In this document: positions 20,691 to 29,449 of the stretch, piece after piece
Layout: each line of letters starts with the position of its first letter
Position numbering within the stretch: the first letter of the stretch is position 1
From: Atriophallophorus winterbourni
Lineage: Eukaryota > Platyhelminthes > Trematoda > Plagiorchiida > Microphallidae
Reading direction: 5' to 3'
Length of the DNA stretch: 64,000 bases
Assembly (NCBI GenBank): GCA_013407085.1
Contig: JACCGJ010010771.1
Span: forward strand, 62,001-126,000
The notes under the pieces: model-generated
The model's database searches: none
Told to the model about the DNA's origin: nothing
Seen by the model: only the letters and a program-made list of their open reading frames with translations
Made by a program: the position numbers and the translations under genes

Positions 20691-22017
20691 CGTGATAGAT
20701 ACACAAAACATTCAGCTCACATATTTCACACTAATAATTGCACCTAAATTGAACGTCAGAGATTTATCGCAGTTTGGATACTATTTGGACAAACAAGCAT
20801 TTCATTTGGCCTTCCTTTCCTTGGGAGTTAGCCTTTTGACAAACCGTACACCCGCATCGCCTTTTCCGTTTCATGTTCATGTGGACAAAGGTCTCACCAT
20901 ACAAGCGTGTTATCTTGATATGTCAAAAGCATTCGATCGTGTCAACCACAATCTGTTACTAGAAAAAATGGAGCAATGTGGCATCAAGGGTTCATTACTA
21001 GCCTTGTTTGAGGATTATTTTCTCAACCGTGTCATTCGAGTAAGTGTTTATGGTGCTCTATCACGACCCATTGCAGTAACAAGTGGGGTGCCACATGGAT
21101 CAGTGCTTGAACCAATTCTTTTCCTGATCTATGTAAACGACTTACCTAAACTTGTTCGCAGCAAAATCTTCTTCTTCTATGACATCAAGATGTGGACACT
21201 AGTACGCACAACTGAAGATTGCAGACAGCTTCAGCTGGACCTCGATACCTTACAGAACTGGTCAGTTAGAAATGAACTACCTTTCAATTTCAGCAAATGC
21301 AAGGTATTGACTGTTGGAAGACATTTCTCTTACACTCTTGTTTCCCGTATTCCTGAAAGCACTGACAAGGAGAAGAACTTGGGTTTGTGGGTGAGCAGCA
21401 CGTTGAAACTGTCACATTACGCCACAGCTGTCTATGAAAACATGTCAAGAGTACTGCTTCTTCCAAAACGAGTGTTCGGGAGTTTCACGAAGCAAACTGT
21501 TCTTAGAATAATTAATACGTACTTGAGGCCAACCATGGAGTATGCGGTTCAGGCTTGGTCACCCTGGCTACAGAAGGACATCCGCCTCTTGCAGAGAATA
21601 TATCATCGGACCACCAAGCTCGTACGTGGTTTAAAACATAAACAATACGGAAATCGTTTTGCAAGCCTCAATCTCTTCGACTATCGCTACCGCCGACTTA
21701 GAGGCGACTTGATTCTTATGTTTAATATACTGCATACCCACAACCATCTCCTGCATCAACTATTCACACGACTACCACCACGAACAAGCCGGAGTCATAA
21801 ATATACAGTACTTATTCCCGACTCGACGCTGAACTGTCGAAGGTATTGTTATTCTGTACGTGTATGTTTTACTTGGAAATCCCTACCCCGTAACGTTGCA
21901 CATTCACCCAACTTGGATATATTCAAATTGAACTTGGACAACTTCATGTCGACCAATCCAAACATTCAAAACAATATATTCTGCATCATGAAGCTTCGAA
22001 CCCATGAATCGGAGTAA
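20659..22017 (+). CDS. CR1/Jockey-like LINE reverse transcriptase, long open frame but mutated active site
   Basis: A 452-codon frame without internal stops. LINE homology begins near residue 80 (ACYLDMSKAFDRVNHNLLL, first catalytic Asp present). It continues with VTSGVPHGSVLEPILFLIYVNDL, then FFFYDIKMW where FADDIKMW is expected, and a normal C-terminal block (STLNCRRYCYSVRV, NLDIFKLNLDNF). The first Asp of the FADD pair is therefore Tyr and the SVLGP glycine is Glu; polymerisation should be abolished. The N-terminal ~75 residues are not LINE-like and start inside an upstream hammerhead repeat, so the first codon (GTG at 20659) is only the edge of the open frame. The 5' half of ORF2 is missing. 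Confidence 0.85.
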   Translation: MRGCERSYTAYVIDTQNIQLTYFTLIIAPKLNVRDLSQFGYYLDKQAFHLAFLSLGVSLLTNRTPASPFPFHVHVDKGLTIQACYLDMSKAFDRVNHNLLLEKMEQCGIKGSLLALFEDYFLNRVIRVSVYGALSRPIAVTSGVPHGSVLEPILFLIYVNDLPKLVRSKIFFFYDIKMWTLVRTTEDCRQLQLDLDTLQNWSVRNELPFNFSKCKVLTVGRHFSYTLVSRIPESTDKEKNLGLWVSSTLKLSHYATAVYENMSRVLLLPKRVFGSFTKQTVLRIINTYLRPTMEYAVQAWSPWLQKDIRLLQRIYHRTTKLVRGLKHKQYGNRFASLNLFDYRYRRLRGDLILMFNILHTHNHLLHQLFTRLPPRTSRSHKYTVLIPDSTLNCRRYCYSVRVCFTWKSLPRNVAHSPNLDIFKLNLDNFMSTNPNIQNNIFCIMKLRTHESE

Positions 22018-22186
22018 ACTATACGTATTTTTCTATCAAACCGGTTGAAAACAATTTCTGCTCTATGTATTTTTACGTGATTCCTGAACTGATCAGTAGG
22101 CAAACAAATCCCGTTTTACTACCTTTGTTATTTGTAATTCGCATATTATTCTGTGGTATTTGTAAAGCTGTGTGCTTTTTAGACAA

Positions 22187-22204
22187 TTACATTGAATTGA
22201 ATTA
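22187..22204 (+). repeat. LINE 3' tail, ATTGA repeats
   Basis: ATTGAATTGAATT marks the probable 3' end of the preceding LINE, about 170 bp after its stop codon. Confidence 0.6.
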
Positions 22205-23184
22205 ATCAGTGTTTAATTTACCCGCTAATAATTTCTGATTTGCGCAAAGTGGGTATATCAATTGAAACCTGATTAATTGTGTGAGTGCGACAATGTATTG
22301 TAAACAAAAATAACAAAATAAAATTAGAATTAAATTCCGCTATACCGTTTGGCAGTTGACGTCATGCGATTTTTAATAAAACCAGCGGCTTCAAATATAG
22401 GCTCTCTCAAATGAGGATAGTCTCATTAACAAGCTGATGAATGCTAGTAACAGTGCACGCTTAGATTCGATTTTGGAAAATCAGAACATTTCGGAGCGAT
22501 GATGTGAGATTGGCGTATCTCGGAGAATTGATTTCCATATTGTTGTATAAGTATATTTTTTGCGTAAGTGGAATTGTGAGAGCAGTATTTACTAAGAATC
22601 GTGAATTCAATATAGTGCACGGTAAATGACAATCGCTATAAATCTTTATTGCCCACTTTTTCGCGGTGCGTCAAGTCTGCAATGTAGAAAACTAAACTAA
22701 CTGGTCTAAATGATTGCTGCATTAACTCGTTGAGCATATGTCCTCATTACTCGTTAGTAAGACCTCTCACCGACATCATTATTGGCCTGAAATTCAAAAT
22801 TTCTGTGAATTTTGATCATCTAGAAGAAGCAATTAAAAATTCGTGTTCTTCAACTGAAAAAGCATGTTTTCATCCAATTAATCTACGAAGAATCCTTGAC
22901 CATTTGTAGAGTCCCTATTTAAGATATCCATTTGTGTAGTAACAGTTTATTACCGGAAATTGCAGAACAGGGATAGAATACTAAAATCACAATGTAGTAT
23001 TTTTTCGAAGCAAGGAATTGAGAAACATATAAGTGCAGAAAAGTGAAGTTATATGAGAATAACAATTGGCATTCAGTTGAGTATATTTGTCATTGTTGTT
23101 CATTAGCTTTCTTGCATTCTTTTGCCACGGCATATGCGTATGTGGCGTTGATTGAATTTGATATTATTTGCCACCCATTTTCAG
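22205..23184. other. Non-coding, probable intron end
   Basis: AT-rich sequence leading to a good acceptor at 23184. Nothing else is supported. Confidence 0.4.
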
Positions 23185-23391
23185 CGTCTAAATTCCACAT
23201 ATCTTCTTCCACCAGAGACGGACGAATCACTTTTATTAATTGATCAGCCACGATCTAAAGTAACAAGTAGATTTGTGGATGATTGGGTGAATGGCTTCGC
23301 AAACGTGTACTTGAAATTTCTCAGAAATGCTAGCGGTGTTCTATTTGTTCATCCAATGGTCCGAGAACAACTTAGAGAAAACTGGATCTAA
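23185..23391 (+). CDS. Terminal exon of unidentified host gene
   Basis: A strong acceptor (CCACCCATTTTCAG, ending 23184) precedes an open segment of 68 codons ending in TAA at 23389-23391. The peptide contains STYLLPPETDESLLLIDQP, TSRFVDDWVNGFANVYLKF and ASGVLFVHPMVREQLRENW. It resembles a conserved C-terminus, not a transposon, and starts in phase 0, which matches the phase-0 end of exon g (6576). Whether these belong to one gene is an inference. A polyadenylation-type AATAAA lies at 23659-23664. The protein family is not recognised. Confidence 0.55.
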   Translation, partial: RLNSTYLLPPETDESLLLIDQPRSKVTSRFVDDWVNGFANVYLKFLRNASGVLFVHPMVREQLRENWI

Positions 23392-23658
23392 ACAGAAAAT
23401 GCCATAACCTCGAAAGCATTGTATAAGCGAGCATCCCAATTCCTTGAAAATGAGTTTAAATTTTAATAATTCGTCGTACAATCGAATTTTGAACAACGTC
23501 AACGAATTCGATTGGACAGACAAAATATTGATATTTATATGATCAGTTGTTCAGGGGCAAGTGCTCACAAAAGCCAACCTTAAAATACGTATTATCACGG
23601 TGATTTATAGTGTCGAGTGAAGTTGATTTTGTCAATTGTTAAAAAAGTATGCAGCATA

Positions 23659-23664
23659 AATAAA
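23659..23664 (+). promoter_or_regulatory. Polyadenylation signal candidate
   Basis: AATAAA about 270 bp after the stop of the terminal exon; the only canonical signal in a suitable position. Confidence 0.35.
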
Positions 23665-23826
23665 TATTTTTTAGGTCAATAATGTTGAAGTGACCGTCAC
23701 ATTTGCAAGATATAATCGTTATGTACTCCAGATATGCTTATCTGCGTTACATGATAAATCTTGTTAAATTCATGTCTGTTTGTACGAATTTTTAGAAGCG
23801 TGAAACCATTTTGTCAGTAAACGTAC

Positions 23827-24052
23827 CGGAATCATCTCTATATAAGGTATATAGGCACAATGCCTTTTCCCAACATTCAACAAGAGACTGTCAACCTTCT
23901 CAGGATGGTCAAGCCGTTCAATGATCGTTTTGATGATGCCAAGCATCCGTACGCTGTGAGCCTTTATCGAGGCGTCGTGAGACAGTTCTTTCATAGTTTT
24001 ATCTTTGAACCGTGGGAAGGCATCCCGAAAATTATTGTGTTTTTGGAAAAGA
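23827..24052 (-). CDS. Globin, exon 2 (helices B-G)
   Basis: The minus-strand exon lies between an acceptor with the tract TTGCTTCTCAACAG (AG at 24054-24053) and the donor GTACGT (23826-23821). It reads LFQKHNNFRDAFPRFKDK then TMKELSHDASIKAHSVRML and VGKRHCAYIPYIEMIP. This gives Phe CD1 in the NNFRDAFPRF block, the distal His E7 in IKAHSV and the proximal His F8 in KRHC, so haem ligation is preserved. The exon starts in phase 2 and ends in phase 0, corresponding to the classical intron positions B12.2 and G7.0. The G-H exon (about 40-45 residues) should lie at lower coordinates but could not be found. Confidence 0.88.
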
Positions 24053-24584
24053 CTGTTGAGAAGCAATAAAAAATTCACGATCAGTTTTTCAACGATAAAT
24101 ACTGAACAGCAAACAAATTTTGAATTCAAGTTTCCGTTTATAGCGATCCATTTCAAGTTACTATTATCTTCAACGAGCCGAACCTTTTAGATTAATTCAA
24201 AATGTTGCAATCGAAGGTTTTTGATGATTCAGAAATGACTGAATATAATTCGGTTTCCATACAATATAACAAGATATTACTTGTAATGTATAATAGCATG
24301 TTTAAGAAATGGGTAAAGACTATATCGCCTCACATCATCACTGATAAGTTCTGTCAGTTCGAACCAGATAATGAATTTCCATATCTCGGGTAACCCTCTC
24401 GCTATACGCCGAGATTGATAAGCGGTTTGGCAGAGCAGCTGCCATCTTGTTCCTTTTGAACGCTAGTGTCTAGGGCAACTGAAAGCAAACTTTAAGGACA
24501 AAGATGAAGTTATGCGCGCGAACCTAATAAAAATGTGACGTATAAATGAGTTAGATGTCATCTCTTAACAAATGTCAAAATTAC

Positions 24585-25009
24585 TTCAAAAAAACAATCA
24601 CTCCGATTTCATCTGAAAATGGGGCAAGAAATCCCCAAGTTTTTCGTACGGCAGCAACTTCTTCTTTGTTGATCTCCATTAAACTTCCTCTTGCATTTTT
24701 GTAGGCTTTTCTCAAATCAGTTAAATCAGTAGGGACGTCCTTGGTTATGCATTTTATGGGCTCTTCTATATGCACTTTTTTCTCGTGCACAATTATGCTC
24801 GATTTCAATGCAGAGCTTTCATTTGGCTTTCCTTCGAATTTTCCTCCAAACAAACGTTTCATTTGGTTTTCCAAATGTGTGACCAGGCGCGATGATTTAG
24901 ATTGCACTTCTATGGATTCTTGGTGTTCAGAGGAAGTCGTAGGTCTACTGAACAGTGAGGTCGATTGTTCACCGAGCTCGTCAGATTTCGTGATATTTTC
25001 GTTGCTCAT
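24585..25009 (-). CDS. Globin, exon 1 with long N-terminal extension
   Basis: The ATG at 25009 opens a 425-nt exon ending before GTAATT (24584-24579). About 110 residues of polar, probably disordered extension rich in Ser, Glu and Lys precede the globin A helix (INKEEVAAVRKTWGFLAPF) and B helix (DEIGVIVFL). The junction codon is completed by exon 2 to give Asn (FLNLFQ). Long N-terminal extensions occur in globin X-like and other non-erythroid globins. The start has no myristoylation-type MG motif. Intron 1 is 532 bp. The gene is convergent with the plus-strand terminal exon at 23391. Confidence 0.87.
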
Positions 25010-25520
25010 TGCTCGGGGATCACTAAATGAACGATTGTTAACACTTTATAACCAAAACAACAATGAAGCTCATTGGTGAGATATTGTGCCAATCAAGTTC
25101 CAGATTTTTCAGATTTATTTTTTCATTGGGTTGATTGATGCGAGGTTTCTTTAAGGGAAAATATTTTGAACCATACAATTTGGCATGAAAATGAAATTTG
25201 AAGGCAATCGGAAAGAGCAAATTTTTGGTAACGTTTTGTCTGACATAAAAACTTCGTCTGACAAACGGTGCCAGTCAGAAAAGCAAACGTTATTAATTAT
25301 TCTTCCATCCATCACCTGTAATTGTACTCAACACATAACAACCTATCGAAATGCTTGAGATGTCAAGCCACGTAAACAAACCGCTGATAGATTTACGTAC
25401 GTACAAAATGTAGTGTGTATTCGTTCAAAGTCAACACTGGCCTACATGTGCACGGATAAACGTCGATCAGTATTGAATTATTATTAAATATAAACATGAA
25501 GTTAATTTAAATTGACCAAA
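25010..25520. promoter_or_regulatory. Globin 5' flank, no defined element
   Basis: The 500 bp upstream of the globin ATG should hold its promoter and 5' UTR. A TTATAAAG stretch about 40 bp upstream of the ATG on the minus strand is the only TATA-like sequence noted, and it is unproven. Confidence 0.25.
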
Positions 25521-25524
25521 GAGA

Positions 25525-25816
25525 TGTGTTGCTCACATCCCCCGAAATTACACAACGCTGCTCCACTCCACTCCACATCACTTTGGTCATCCATAAACGC
25601 CTTGAGTGCTTGACCAAGAATCACTGTGATTCTGTGTTTGAACATCGTGGTTCATTTTACGAACCCTATGCAACAGTGGCATTCAAGTATAACCTTGTTT
25701 ACCACATTACCAGTGTTTCAAGGCTCACTCAACCTGATCTTACTGTCTCCCCCTGATGACGGCAAACAGCCAGAAACCGGTAGTGGAGTGTAATATCGGG
25801 GAATGTGAGCAACACA
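25525..25816 (+). mobile_element. 292-bp hammerhead element with 29-nt inverted termini (subfamily R2, copy 1)
   Basis: The left terminus 25525-25553 and right terminus 25788-25816 are inverted copies with two mismatches in 29. With a 7-nt interruption the pairing extends into a GTGGAG/CTCCAC block. The interior matches the repeats at 20390 and, more distantly, those at 10.4-11.7 kb (AACAGTGGCATTCAAG, GTGTTTCAAGGC, ATCTTACTGTC). A hammerhead motif sits just inside the right terminus. No convincing target duplication was seen. It encodes no protein. Confidence 0.75.
25745..25792 (+). ncRNA. Hammerhead ribozyme motif with both cores intact
   Basis: CTGATGA at 25753-25759; stem II GGC (25761-25763), loop AAACA, GCC (25769-25771); GAAA at 25773-25776; CCGG and the cleavage triplet GTA, predicted cut after 25782. 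Stem I 25747-25752 pairs with 25783-25788 at five of six positions. The base pair next to the core in stem II is C/A, the only weak point. This is the best candidate for an active ribozyme in the window. Confidence 0.7.
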
Positions 25817-25950
25817 TCACCTCGGTCATCCATTACCGCCTTGAGTGCCTGACCATGTATCACTATGTGATTCTGTGTTTAAACATCGTGGTTCGTTGTA
25901 CGAACCCTATGCAACACTGGCATTCAAGTATAACCTTGTTTAACTTGAAA
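25813..25950 (+). repeat. Partial second unit of the R2 hammerhead repeat
   Basis: Repeats 25575-25702 almost unchanged (CTTGAGTGC, GATTCTGTGTTT, CATCGTGGTTCG, ACGAACCCTATGCAAC). The tandem spacing is 238 bp, so these units were once arranged head to tail. Confidence 0.75.
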
Positions 25951-26219
25951 TGCTTGTTTGTTCGTTGCAGTGCCGTGAGCCATATCTTGGAGATCTCTGC
26001 CCCATCTACCTTGTTGACTGAATTTCTACCAGCCGTCGTGATTTCCACTGCCCCTGCCACGATATGTATCTGCCCTATCTAATTTTTTGCTTTGTAACAC
26101 ATTTCTTTCAATGATTTCCTCATATTGGAGCTACGTGTGCAACGCAGTTAATATTATGTAAGTCCTTAAAGGGATTAAATTCATCCAAAATATCATAGTC
26201 TTCGCCATCGAAAAGTCAC

Positions 26220-28312
26220 ACTTTCAACGTCGTACGGTCAACTAACGAAGCCTCTTTTAAGTACGAGATTTTAATACAAACATAAAGTTTCTCGTCGATA
26301 CTGGAGGTCAGTTAAGTGTGAAACCTCCACGGTCACAGAACGGAAACAAATTATCCGTTATCGTGTTCCACGCAGTCAATGGTACAGCTATCCGCACATA
26401 CGGTAAAAGACTCCACACCCTCAATTTAGGCCTTCGGTGACCTATCAATTGGGTTTCACTATAGCCGACGTTCATAGTACTATACTGGTCTTGGATATAT
26501 TCAAACAACGCGGTATAGCGGTAGACCCTTGACGATGCACACTGATAGATAGCGTAAAGAACATGACCATAAACGGCTCACAAACTACATGTATGTCTTC
26601 CACCATCAAGAGCGATATACAACATTTCAGCCCACCGTACAAAAAGCTAATAGATTCTTTTATGAATATCACGATTCCAAACTACCAGATGTCAGATGTA
26701 AAGCATGTCGTCAACCACCGGATCATAACTACAGGGAACTCATGCTGGAGTTTGGCCGCAGATAAGCTCAAAAAATTATCCGCTCTTACAGCAGCACGTG
26801 GATGAGTCTACTACACGTGGTTTCTAAGAAGGGAGACAACGATTGGAGACCATGCGGAGATTAGAGAGCTCTGCATAAGCCCACGAAATAGGATAGGTAT
26901 CAAATCCCACATTTAACGATTTCTCCATGTCCCTGCATAATAAACGAGTATTCAGCAAGATAAATCTTGTTCGTGCGTATCACCAAATTACGGTTCACCC
27001 AGCGGACGTGCCAACAACTGCATTGACCACACCATTTGGTCTCTTCGACTTTTTACGCATGCCCTTTGGACTGCGCAATGCTGCTCGAACGCCCCAACGT
27101 TTCATGGACCAGGTTACGCATGGACAGGATTTGGTCTTCGTCTACATCGACGACACCCTGGTTGCTAGTCGTTTCCCAAAGGAACAACTAAAACACCTCG
27201 AACATCTGTTCGAACGCTTCCATCAATTCGGAGTGGTAATCAATCTTTCCAAGATGCAACTCAGACATCACGTCAACTTTGATAGTAATAAACCTATCCG
27301 CGATAAAGTTGACGCAATTACCAGCTTTTCCTTGACTAACTCTCTCACAAAGCTGCATCGGTTTGTTGGCATGGTCAGCTACAATCGCCGCATCATCCCA
27401 AAGTGTTCAGTGCTATGCCAACCCCAGAAGGACCTACTGAATCTGGGAAAAAGCAGTTCCGAAGGGACGAGACGGGTAGACAAGCTTTCGAAAAATTAAA
27501 GCAGGAATTAGGTAAAATGCTGTCGCTAGCACACGTTGATTTGCAAAACACGCTCGTACTACCAACAGATGCATCATCTGTCGCTGTCGGTGGCGTGCTA
27601 CAACAGAGAAAGAATGACAAATTGGTACCAGTCTCATTCTTCACAAAGAAGCTACAACCCTCAGAGCAAAAGTATAGCACCTTCGGTCGCGAACACCTGA
27701 CGGTGTATCTGAGTATTAGACACCTCCGTCACTTGTTGGAAGGACGTAAATTTGAGATACAGATCACAAGCGCTATCATCTGCCTCGGACAAGTACAATC
27801 CACGTGAAATTGGACAATTGTAATACATCTCGCAGTCCACGTCAAAAAATTAATAATCTCCCTGGATTCAAGAACGAGGTTGCCTACGCCTTGTCCTGAT
27901 CTTTCAACTGACACCATTTATTTCAGCCCCACGGTTAATCTGAAAGAACTGGCTAAACTTCAGAACGAAAAGAAAAACTTCCTCAAGAAGTTTTCAAACG
28001 ACTTACCTTAGACGTAACACGTTAGACCATAATTTCTAACACAACGACAGGTACTCCACGACCAGTCGTTCCCGAAACGTATAGATATGCGACACTATCC
28101 ACATTGTGTCGCACCCCGGTGTCCGCGTCACACAACGTCTAATCGCAGAGGGCTACGTATGGCCAGAAATGAACAAGGAAGTGGGGGAGATATCCAGATC
28201 CTGTTTCTCTTGTCAACAAGCCAAAGTTCAGCGCTTCATGCGGAGCCAAATGGAACATACGACGACAACTGCACGCGTTTCAGCCATGTTCATATCGACA
28301 TCGTCGGACCGC
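26220..28312 (+). pseudogene. Gypsy-type LTR retrotransposon pol fragment (G1)
   Basis: Domains occur in canonical order. Retropepsin: FLVDTGGQLSV near 26285. RT: KINLVRAYHQITVHPADV, TPFGLFDFLRMPFGLRNA and FVYIDDTLVAS in 26927-27499, with the YIDD active site intact. RNase H: LVLPTDASSVAVGGVLQQR and FGREHLTVYLSIRHLRHLLEG in 27403-27740. Integrase zinc finger: HPGVRVTQRLIAEGYVW with a following CFSC near 28106-28220. The first integrase catalytic Asp is in FSHVHIDIVGPLS near 28280. Several frameshifts and stops separate the parts. The element is cut off inside the integrase core by an RTE-A fragment, and no LTRs were identified. Confidence 0.92.
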
Positions 28313-28888
28313 TGTCGACCACGGATGTACATCACAATCGCATAAATTTTCATGTTCTACAGCTTTTTGAATGACCATGCAGTCCGATTCGGGAGGAGCA
28401 ATCTCTCCCGCATCGCTTGCAATGATAGTCAGAACTCGGTTGAAAGGCGTCAGATACACGCCGGCGGCATGGTCTACATTCGGCAACCAAGAGCTGTATC
28501 TGCTCCTCCCAGCTTCCAGGCGACGCTTTACACATTGTCTACAATGTGAGATGTCAAGAGCATGTTCTTCCTAACTTGCCCGGTCAATGCCAAGAGTTTT
28601 CATATCTTTTTGCAAACGTCTTTGTACGCAAATGCGGTCTGCCCAATGGTCGACTTTCTAATTGCAACTCACCATAGAGTAGATCTTCCCGAATACGACC
28701 ATTTTCGATTCTGTAGACATGACCAACCCATCACATGTGGCGCTGTATAATAGGGTGAATATGCTCTTTTGACAAGCTTTTGAAAGCATTTCAGCATTAG
28801 TCACTCTGTCCATCCACGATATGTTCAAGATACGACTGATGCTTCGTAGATGGAAAGCATTCAGCTTCCGTTCGTGTATTGCGTGGGT
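28313..28888 (-). pseudogene. RTE-A LINE 3' end, minus strand
   Basis: Reverse complement of 37250-37850. It includes the C-terminal finger (CKRCGRDCSSRIGLHGH on the minus strand, near 28440-28390) and the KSFHIFLQT-antisense block. It abuts the Gypsy integrase on the left and a tRNA-like sequence on the right. Confidence 0.75.
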
Positions 28889-28957
28889 GTTGTCGCAATC
28901 GGTTGGCGCTTTCGGATGTTAACCGAAAGGTTGGTAGTTCGAGCTTACCCAAGGGCG
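28889..28957 (+). tRNA. tRNA-Asn(GUU)-like sequence, 5' acceptor strand missing (SINE head or pseudogene)
   Basis: The D arm (TCGCAATCGGTTGGCGC), anticodon arm with loop ATGTTAA and anticodon GTT at 28918-28920, variable region AGGTT, T arm with GTTCGAGCTT, and a 3' acceptor strand ending near 28957 are all recognisable. The expected 5' acceptor strand is replaced by RTE-A sequence, so it cannot fold into a complete tRNA. The A/B-box region is retained. A tRNA-derived SINE is the likeliest origin. Confidence 0.7.
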
Positions 28958-29365
28958 GTCAACTAATACAACTAAAATAAAACAAGGCAGTCAAGTAATA
29001 GAAGCAATAACACCGACGATGAACATAAAACAAGATCGGGTAGCCACGTTCATTTCCCTGATAGATAATCATATGCATGAACGTGAAAGAACAATAATTG
29101 TCCTATTCTTCCTTTTACTTTGCATGTTATGGTGAGGAATAAATCACTCTGGTATGAGAAGAACTAACTTCCAGTGAAGAATACCTTCAGATAACATTGG
29201 ATTGGCAGGCAGTGGTGGGCTATTTCCACTAATCCGTTCTGAACTCTAGATAGTGAGTTTGTCGGTCGTGCTTATACCGGATGCTATTATTTTGGCATCC
29301 TTTATTTAATCCGGAGGATAATCACCCAATATTCTTAGCACTGGTGTAGGGCTGTTCAGTAGACA
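28958..29365 (+). repeat. Possible SINE body following the tRNA-like head
   Basis: About 400 bp present here but without counterpart in the duplication A copy at the equivalent position. No coding signal. Its attribution to the same insertion as the tRNA-like head is inference. Confidence 0.35.
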
Positions 29366-29449
29366 AGTGTCTCTTATCATTTATTATTGTACACTTCTAT
29401 TTATTCTAGCTTTCGCTAACAGGCGAGTCAAAAGTCTATCAGCTTCACC

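Noticed and set aside
22432..22480. CTGATGA followed by a small stem as a further hammerhead
   Set aside because: No GAAA core or NUH site at the right distance, and no similarity to the repeat family.
23860..24069. Plus-strand frame beginning MPFPNIQQETVNLL
   Set aside because: Antisense of globin exon 2, which has haem-ligand residues and splice sites on the minus strand.
25525..25816. Plain DNA-transposon MITE interpretation
   Set aside because: Inverted termini fit, but no target duplication was seen, tandem units at 238-bp spacing exist, and the element carries a hammerhead homologous to the 10.4-11.7 kb repeats. A retrozyme-like origin explains more.
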